This document shows, piece by piece, positions 62,984 to 64,000 of a DNA stretch of 64,000 nt. Source of the DNA: CAZEAN01 sp964510225 (GTDB lineage: Bacteria > Planctomycetota > Planctomycetia > Isosphaerales > Isosphaeraceae); the NCBI GenBank assembly GCA_964510225.1, contig CAZEAN010000003.1:58625-122624 (forward strand), read 5' to 3'. The first letter of the stretch is position 1. The number at the start of each line of letters is the position of its first letter. The notes beneath the pieces were generated by a model. That model was not told the origin of the DNA. It searched no databases and saw only the letters and a program-made list of their open reading frames with translations. The position numbers and the translations under genes are program-made.

Positions 62984-64000
62984 ATGGTTAGTAATTGTTA
63001 TCAACGAATCTTCTTTACTGTCGCCCTATGTGGTGCGGTTGCCACTGGCGTCACCGGGTCTGCGAAGGCGAACTGTGGGCCTTGCGGCTTATCAATACTT
63101 CCGGTCGCACGAGCAACCTGTGACTTCACCACATTGGTCCCGCAGTATGAAACGGTCTATCAAACCGTATTCGAAACGGTTTACGAGGTAGAACCAACGA
63201 CCGTGATGCAAACGCGGTACCGTACGTCCTATCGCACCGAGCAGTATCAAATCCGACGACCCGTTGTCGAGACCGTCGAGCAAGAGCGACGCTACACCGT
63301 GATGCGTCCCGTGATTGAGACGGTGGAGCAAGAGCGCGTTCGAACTGTCATGGAAGCTGTCTATGAGACGGAGCAGCGAGAGCGTCGTTACAATGTTACG
63401 CGGCCCGTTGTTGAGACGGTAGAGCAAGAGCGTCGCTACTCGGTTCTTGAGCCTGTTGTCGAAACCCAGCAAAGGGAACGTCGCTATACCGTTCTCCGCC
63501 CCGTGGTCGAAACCGTCGAAGTCGAGCAAGTCTCCACACGACTGAAGCCAGTAGTTGAGACGTCAATCGTCCGACAACCCTACCGAGTACTCCGCCCCGT
63601 GGTCACTCAGCAGCAGTATGTTCAAGAATGTGGTGGGTTCGAAACCCAGTTCGAACAAGTCCCCGGCCCCATTGTGCAACGACGGGTCCGAATCCCTCGG
63701 GATCAATGTGGTTGTGCCCCGACTGGTCTCTTTTCGTCACTCCACCATTTCAAACGATGCTACCAGACGGTCGCAGTCCAGTGCCCTCCTCGGACTGTCC
63801 GACGCCGTGTCTTTGTCTCACGACCTGTTGTGCGGACCGTTTCGCGGACCAATTACATCGCTGAAACTCGTTACCGTGAACTCTCAGTTCAGCGGACTCG
63901 GTTCGTCTCCGAACGTGTCGTGGAGCGAGTCCCAGTCCGCCGCTGTCGCTATGAGTCACGCGAGGTAGTACAGCCGTATGAAGTACAGACGACCCGCTAT
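62984..64000 (+). CDS. Secreted YTV-repeat surface protein (cut by window edge)
   Basis: An open frame of 339 codons runs to the right edge. It starts at ATG 62984 with GAGGA eight bases upstream (an ATG at 62969 is in frame but has no ribosome site). Signal peptide at about 8-30 (FFTVALCGAVATGVTGSAKA). A Tyr/Val/Thr-rich region with 'YETVYQTVFETVYEV' precedes a block of seven 16-residue repeats, consensus RPVVETVEQERRYTVL. More degenerate Y-x-V/T repeats and Cys-rich segments (CGCAP) follow. This is the planctomycete YTV repeat type found in cell-wall or stalk proteins. Beta-rich, Arg/Val/Glu composition fits a structural surface protein. Confidence 0.88.
   Translation, partial: MVSNCYQRIFFTVALCGAVATGVTGSAKANCGPCGLSILPVARATCDFTTLVPQYETVYQTVFETVYEVEPTTVMQTRYRTSYRTEQYQIRRPVVETVEQERRYTVMRPVIETVEQERVRTVMEAVYETEQRERRYNVTRPVVETVEQERRYSVLEPVVETQQRERRYTVLRPVVETVEVEQVSTRLKPVVETSIVRQPYRVLRPVVTQQQYVQECGGFETQFEQVPGPIVQRRVRIPRDQCGCAPTGLFSSLHHFKRCYQTVAVQCPPRTVRRRVFVSRPVVRTVSRTNYIAETRYRELSVQRTRFVSERVVERVPVRRCRYESREVVQPYEVQTTRY
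63257..63592 (+). repeat. Seven tandem 48-bp repeats in the YTV protein gene
   Basis: Seven units of exactly 48 bases (16 codons) without gaps, each starting near RPVVET and ending in a V-hydrophobic pair such as YTVM, YSVL or YRVL. Unit 3 is the most divergent in its start (EAVYET), and units 6 and 7 have lost the EQERR core. Confidence 0.9.

Overview
The window looks like a chromosomal segment of a planctomycete (Planctomycetota, probably class Planctomycetia). The evidence is protein families: a 1716-residue DUF1549/DUF1553 cytochrome-type protein followed by its DUF1501 partner, a YTV-repeat surface protein running off the right edge, a secreted protein with the planctomycete 'LExRQLLA' N-terminal signal, two small membrane proteins starting with 'DENPY-x-x-P', a PEP-CTERM remnant, and DUF1569, DUF5996 and FeS-type photolyase genes. 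I cannot name a genus. Most of the window is ordinary, tightly packed chromosome with many same-strand and convergent overlaps; there is no rRNA, tRNA, CRISPR array, transposase or prophage that I can recognise.

Layout. 1-5 kb: 5' part of a Tat-exported PhoX/DUF839 protein (minus, cut by the left edge), an M50 site-2 protease, a DUF3634-like membrane protein, Lon protease and a small membrane protein. 5-12.3 kb: the DUF1549/DUF1553 + DUF1501 pair, probably outer-surface or periplasmic machinery, closed by a clear terminator. 12.4-16 kb: overlapping pseudouridine synthases TruD and an RluA-type enzyme, converging on a lipoprotein with a degenerate tyrosine-phosphatase-like domain. 16.3-25 kb: two polytopic glycosyltransferase-like proteins, IlvD, a D-threonine aldolase/D-serine dehydratase-like PLP enzyme, two divergent PP2C phosphatases and a VOC protein. 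25.4-28.9 kb: a 1151-residue ankyrin-repeat protein ending in a DUF4253-like domain, the most island-like gene of the window. 29-38 kb: DUF1569, lactate racemase LarA, a parallel beta-helix protein, DUF5996, a PEP-CTERM remnant, an aldo/keto reductase, a GH16 glycosidase, a small membrane protein and a NagD-type HAD phosphatase. 38-49 kb: M28 peptidase, LysS, a LolC/E-type permease with its LolD-type ATPase, IlvE, a universal stress protein, two small membrane proteins, an aminotransferase and an FeS photolyase. 49-64 kb: S9 peptidase, a Cys-rich small protein, heparinase II/III-like protein, alpha/beta hydrolase, methyltransferase, FHA protein, CARDB-like secreted protein, a YhaM-like HD exoribonuclease next to RNase R, and the YTV protein.

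How the genes fit together. Recurring themes are envelope and secreted-polymer work (DUF1549/1501, GH16, beta-helix, heparinase-like, LolCD-like, GT39-like), proteolysis (M50, Lon, M28, S9), RNA processing (TruD, RluA, YhaM-like, RNase R), branched-chain amino acid metabolism (IlvD, IlvE, not adjacent) and Ser/Thr phosphosignalling (two PP2C, one FHA; no kinase in the window). I found no convincing new multi-gene system. The best candidates for a second look are the ankyrin-DUF4253 gene, a 42-bp in-frame insertion between direct repeats in the last membrane helix of the LolC/E-type permease, a DUF1553 domain split by a coiled-coil/beta insert, and the lipoprotein whose phosphatase P-loop lacks the catalytic arginine.
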